Source: Cunninghamia lanceolata (Eukaryota; Streptophyta; Pinopsida; Cupressales; Cupressaceae). Taken from it: a DNA stretch of 64,000 nucleotides. The stretch lies in NCBI GenBank assembly GCA_027924645.1, contig BSBN01000213.1, positions 30,754,501-30,818,500 on the forward strand. Direction: 5' to 3'. The notes under the pieces are model-generated. The model worked only from the letters and a program-made list of their open reading frames with translations, ran no database searches and was not told the origin of the DNA. The translations under genes and the position numbers were made by a program. Positions 59,457 to 64,000 of the stretch are shown one piece after another (within the stretch, counting starts at the first letter, position 1; each line of letters starts with the position of its first letter).

Positions 59457-62019
59457 CATGCTGACCCGAAGGCCATATTGACCACCAAGGCTAGATGCAG
59501 TATGGAGCCAATTAGCTCAGGGACTAGACGAGCATGAGGTAGGCTTCTATATTTTGATTATTCTTATTATTTTGATGCATTTCTATCATTTTTCAAGTTA
59601 AAATGGGCTTGGGGACATTTTTTTCATGTCATCCTAGGGTGTCATTATCCTCCTGGGGTGCTTTGGACCCTTTTGAGCGTCTAGGTCCCCCTTGAGTACC
59701 CTAGACTTGTCTGGGTGCCCTAGTCTAGGATCAAAGCTTTTTTGGATTTGTTTGATTGAACTTAAAGTTTTGATGGTAGAATGTTGATCTGTATACTTTG
59801 TTTATTATTTTTTAGGTACTCCAGGGATATGAGATCATGTTGGCAGCCACTTATTCACACTGTTACGTAGCCACTTAGGCACACTAACTGACGCAGAGAT
59901 GGGGCATCTGCAAGATGTTGGAATATGGTGGGTGTATATGATGCCCATGATGACATATCATTCTACTATATTGATAGTACTTATGGAGCGGTGGATTTTA
60001 GATACTTCCACCTTTCATCTTCTGATAGGGGAGATGACAGTTACATTAGAGGATGTGTGTCGGATACTACAATTACCCGTGTAAGGTGAGACAATTAGAG
60101 TCATTGAGCAACGGTCTGAGGACTATACTCAAGTGAGTCAGATGTACTGTCTTGGTCGCACCATGTTATTAACCAATCAAGGACACATTGATATCAGATG
60201 GCTAGAGCAGAGTGTGGTTGTTACACCAATTCTTTGCCATATCATGATCACTAACAACACACTAGTTGTCACACTAGATGGGTGAGACATGCACCTTCAC
60301 GGAGGCCTTATCCATGTGATTATAGTAATGGAGGAGAAGAGGATGGTATACTCCTGAGGGAGGAGTATGTTATCTCACTTGCATTATGATTTGGGTCGCT
60401 ATGTGTGTGCCTCTTGATGATATGTATGCTCCTATGGGTGTGGGCATTCAAGCAAATTACATGCACATGGCCAGTGGGATATCTAATAGAGATGGGGTGA
60501 TTTATTATACTAGAGAGTAGTATTTGATAGGTTGCAGCCAAAGGTCATCATGTGGAGACCCTACAGGTTATACATACAGTGGATGGGATAGACAAGGTAG
60601 CTAGCGAGGATGCAGAGAGATCAGTATTTAGCCAATCACAGAGATCACATCGTAGTTGCTTTCTATTATGATAGAGTGATGAGGCAATTCAGTCGAGTGT
60701 AGGGAGTTCCTACAACGCAACTGTTCTATGCACGGTCTTCATGTTGCGGGGTGTGGCCCTGTGATCAGGCATGACCTACCATCATAGATGTGGTATTAAG
60801 TGTTCCAAATGATGTTACATAGGATGATGATCCCGTCTCTTAGGCTGACGATGTAGATGTTATCCTAGCATACACAACTTGGTGAGAGACATCACGTCAT
60901 GTTTTGATCTTTCCTATTGATCATCCCATTGGCCATCCTAAATCTTGGGCAGAGTGAGGGGATGAGTTAGAGGAGTGGGTGGGAGACAACATCAGAGATC
61001 ATGTTAAAGGTGATGATGATGATGAGAAGGAGGAGGAGGATCCACCAGTGCTAATGTCAGTGTCAAAAGGGAGGAGATGGCATCAAAAAGTAGAGAGTAC
61101 AGGTGTCAAGAAGGAGAGACCTAGGGTCTGCCGTTACAGTGTGCAACCACTATGTGCTACCAAAGGAGTGTAGCATTGATTCGAACATGGGGAGTCAAGT
61201 GGTGGTGCCACTACGGTGCCCCCAGCAATGGGGATAATTGCAAACATCAACACAGTCACCATTCTAGTCGATCCTAATTGGCAGGAGGGTGATCTTGGTG
61301 AGTAATTAATTATTACACTTGTGTTTGTTGAAATATTGAATGTATTAAATGATTTTGTGAATGAGATACTGATATGATATTTGTTTTTGATATGTAGTAG
61401 GTACAAGGGCATAGCACGACCTTGTGGGTCAGGTCATAGTGGTGATGATACCTAGTGAGTCAACCAAGCAACTAGTGTGGGCTTGTTATAGGCTACCTCA
61501 CATAGCAGGTTGACATTCAGAGTTATTTGATCCTCTCACATGGTTGAGAGTAGCCTCTGATGAGGGATAGGTAGCATGAGATCAGTTTCAGGTCAAGAGA
61601 GATCAGGTGATGCAAAGAGCAAAGAATGCTGAGGAGGCATGGGATGTACTTTAGATACAACTAGATCGGCGTGGAGTGGTAGCGATACCAGGGACTAATC
61701 ACAGCTTTATGGGTTATCTATAGGTGGAGGTGGACCAGCTGCGAGCTGAGAGAGATCGACTTTGGTAGTTATATACAGATTCTACATGAGAGGTGGGAGA
61801 GCTTAGGGGTGAGCTTAGGGGTATATGATCACGAAGTACCTCTAGGAGTTACTTATGATCTATAGCCTCATATAGACAACCTTTTGTCACTTAGGCTCCA
61901 CCGTGTCTTGAGGGATCTAGATGCCACAGTCCAACACTTTGATGAGATCTTTATGTATTTGTATTATGATACACCACATGTTGATGTAGTGGTAGATTTT
62001 TGGTTATCATATACCTAAA
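59457..62019 (+). pseudogene. plant mobile domain (PMD) gene, antisense in element H
   Basis: The core at 59899-60084 reads VLMERWILDTSTFHLLIGEMTVTLEDVCRILQLPV, the hallmark of the plant mobile domain (ERW..ETHTFHLP.GEMTITLQDV..LLGLPV). It continues, with stops, through YCLGRTMLLTNQ, SHLHYDLGRYVCAS, VAFYYDRVMRQFSRV-stop-GVP (about 60655-60710), an acidic tract and then a coiled coil (VEVDQLRAERDRLWQLYT-like, about 61720-61790). Two intron-like gaps: GTAGGC...TTTTTTAG between about 59538 and 59814, and GTGAGTAAT...ATATGTAG between about 61298 and 61398. PMD proteins (MAIN/MAIL type) act in silencing and development; transposons often carry relatives. Several stops disable this copy. Confidence 0.8.
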
Positions 62020-62532
62020 CTCTTATGATATATATGATGTTTTTATTGGTGTTATGATTTGATTAGATTCTATATGTAATTTACTTGTTATGTAAATGCA
62101 ACAAAGATCTAATTGAATGAAATGTATGTCAAAATTAAATGCAATTGTGATTTGTATAAACAACTACAAGTCATTGTTTAACAAATTCAACAACAATTTA
62201 ATTGATACATGTATTTAATTGAAGAAACACATGTATATATATTTTATTAACGTATATACACCTATTAAAATCATGCAATTGTGATCCAATTAACAACATT
62301 GTGATATTGTTAATTTAGATATGACAATGATTATTAAACATGGTACACAGCTACCATTTATATGCTAACAAATAAGTAATTTTTCTAAACTAAGAAAAAT
62401 ACCTTAATGAATCAAGACAAGCTATGTATTTTGTCAAGATTGAAGAAAACAATAAAATAGAAAGATTGACTTTACTATCTAACAATCATTTGCTTTATAA
62501 AAAAAGTACTAGCATACAAATGAAAATAAAGA
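62020..62532. other. spacer between integrase and PMD pseudogene
   Basis: AT-rich, with a run of short TA-rich phrases (62200-62300). The integrase and PMD frames converge on it from opposite strands, so it should contain both 3' ends. No clear terminator-like signal was seen. Confidence 0.4.
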
Positions 62533-64000
62533 TTAAGCATAATATCTACAAAAATGCATTGTGTTAATAGGTTCTTTAAGAGGTGTACCGTGCATATTAG
62601 ATAGTCTATACACACCTAGTTCGAAGACTTCAGTGATGATGTATGGTCCTAGCCAATTCAGGTTGAATTTCCCTTTTTCGCCAGGAGGTGCATTAACATT
62701 TCATTGATTTTCGTAGAGTACAAGATCTCCAACCTTGAATGAATGATGAACCACATGTTCATTACATGAGCGTTGAATAGACTTTTGATGAGCTTGGAGA
62801 TGGTCGAGAGCATTTATGTGTTGTTCATCAACCATCTCAAGTTGTTGAATTCATAGTTCTCTTTTAGTATTTTCATCGAAGATGCCATTGAGAGAAATTC
62901 ACAATAAACGTATTTCTAACTCCAGAGGCATGATCACATTGGCACCATACACAAGGTTGTACGGGGTAGTACTTGTAGCCGTATGCACACTCATTTGGTA
63001 AGCCCATAATGTGTAAGATAGTTGAGTATGTCAATCCTTCTGATGTGTGTTAATAGTTTTCTGAAAGATTTGTCTAATTATTTTATTAGAAGCTTTCGCT
63101 TGTCCATTTGATTGTGGATAATAAGGTGTAGAGAAGTGGTGTTGAATAAGATATTTTTCTAGGAATTTCTTCACATATTTGTTCTTAAATGATGCACCAT
63201 TGTCAAAAACCAAAGTGGAAGGAATGTCAAATTGAGAGATTAAGTTATCTTAGATGAAACAACAGATTACTTTTACAGTCATGGATTGGAGAGGAACCGC
63301 TTTGACCCATTTCGTGAAGTAGTCAGTAGCTATGAGAATGAAAGTGTGTCCTTGAGATAAAGCAAGTAAAATTTTCCTAATAATATCCAAGCCCCACATG
63401 GAAAATGCCCAAGGTGAAACCTGAGCATGAAGTTCCTGGGTAGGAGCTCGAATTAGATTGTTAATATGTTGTTGACATTACGGTCACTTTTTGACAAAGG
63501 AAAAGGAATCTTGTTCCATGTCCTGCTAATAGTAACCCATACAAATTAATTTTTGAACTAGAGATCTCCCACCAAAATGTCCTCCACAGGCACTTGAACG
63601 TGCCTCTTCAAGGGCAATCAGGATCTCAGATTTATTAAGGAAACAAAGAAGAAGACCTTCATAGCTTTGTCAATATAGTATATAATTTGATAAGATGATA
63701 TAACGTACCATAAGTTTGCATATGCAAATTCAGGCACTTCTCGATGCTAGATCAGGAAAGGTACCATTGCGTAAATATTGAAATATATGGGAGTACCATT
63801 CATCTGAATCTATGTTATCACAAAAGGCAACATTAGATATTTCCAATATTGAAGGTGATTTGAGATTATGAATAATAAATTGATAATTTACTAAAGAATC
63901 ATCAAGGGACAAAAGGGAAGCAATGCTTGCCATCGCATCTGCATGTCAATTGTCTTTTCATGGAATTGTGTCAATTGTAAAAGATGAGGAATTCTTCAAT
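62533..64000 (-). pseudogene. gypsy integrase and RNase H tail of element H
   Basis: From the right edge: RNase H tail HADAMASIASLL (about 63890-63935), linker, integrase zinc part (CGGHFGGRSLVQKL, CQQHINNLIR), core with WGLDIIRKI, ATDYFTKWVKAVPL, LVFDNGASFKNKYVKKFLEKY and YYPQSNGQAKASNK, then LWAYQMSVHTATSTTPYNLVYGANVIMPLE, and the C-terminal KVGDLVLYENQ and KFNLNWLGPYIITEVFELGVY (GPY/F module, about 62585-62670), stopping at 62533. The two Asp of the catalytic triad are kept, but the Glu (NGQAEAS expected) is Lys. Several stops. No chromodomain, as in Tat-type elements. Confidence 0.88.

Larger units (their letters stand above)
57391..64000 (-). mobile_element. Ty3/gypsy element H (Tat-like, partial) with antisense cargo
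   Basis: 3' LTR (57391-58804), G-rich tract, antisense PMD pseudogene (59457-62019), integrase and RNase H tail (62533-64000); the 5' part is off the right edge. The LTR start (TGTTAATGTGGAAAAGAG), the LTR end (GTAACA) and the adjoining tract (TTTAGCCCCACTTTAATGG on the plus strand) parallel element C, so H looks like an autonomous cousin of C and D. Tat-lineage elements are known to carry extra ORFs between integrase and 3' LTR, some antisense. Confidence 0.75.

Noticed and set aside
1..64000. tRNA or rRNA genes, or a single-copy host gene
   Set aside because: None seen by eye on either strand; tRNA-like matches are only primer-binding sites of retroelements.

Overview
This window looks like intergenic DNA from a very large, repeat-packed seed-plant genome. 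A conifer or other gymnosperm fits best, but that is an inference from the density of old, nested LTR retrotransposons, the AT-rich sequence and the lack of any convincing host gene; no species marker is present. Nearly every base that can be explained belongs to Ty1/copia or Ty3/gypsy elements. All coding regions are broken by stops, frameshifts or deletions, so they are listed as pseudogenes.

Layout, left to right. 1-8209 is a minus-strand element (A): 5' LTR 7185-8209, a long leader, and a gag-like reading frame rich in P, S, Y and Q with a G-patch motif. Two solo LTRs of one family (D1 9526-10752, D2 14997-16227) each have a short target-site duplication. D2 interrupts a minus-strand pseudogene of unknown family (ORF-X1, 12682-17221). 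At 18290-19876 is a minus-strand gypsy gag-protease remnant whose LTR (19987-21138) carries a dense cluster of heat-shock-element-like palindromes.

From 21139 to 53188 lies element B on the plus strand, a relative of A that seems to have no pol. Its left LTR was split by element C (21279-33831, duplication CATCT). C's right LTR was split in turn by a copia element (26403-32722, duplication AAAGA). Inside B are a second ORF-X copy (37944-41209) and a second copia element (42817-48647). B itself sits in the reverse-transcriptase active-site region of an older plus-strand chromovirus, whose RNase H, integrase and chromodomain follow at 53190-55380.

The right end holds a copia RNase H remnant (57016-57390), cut by the 3' LTR of a minus-strand gypsy element (H, 57391 to beyond 64000). 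H keeps RNase H-tail and integrase sequence (62533-64000). Between its integrase and its 3' LTR, in antisense, is a plant mobile domain (PMD) pseudogene with intron-like gaps and a coiled coil (59457-62019).

The genes do not form a cellular pathway. They work only as parts of retroelement life cycles: gag packaging, protease, reverse transcriptase/RNase H, integrase, plus cargo-like ORFs (PMD, ORF-X, G-patch gag). The points most worth a second look are the antisense PMD cargo, the two ORF-X copies, the pol-less G-patch gag family (A and B), a hairpin and a thrice-repeated motif shared by the C/D/H LTR family, and the heat-shock-like LTR. Coordinates of LTR ends come from reading TG...CA ends, duplications and primer sites by eye.
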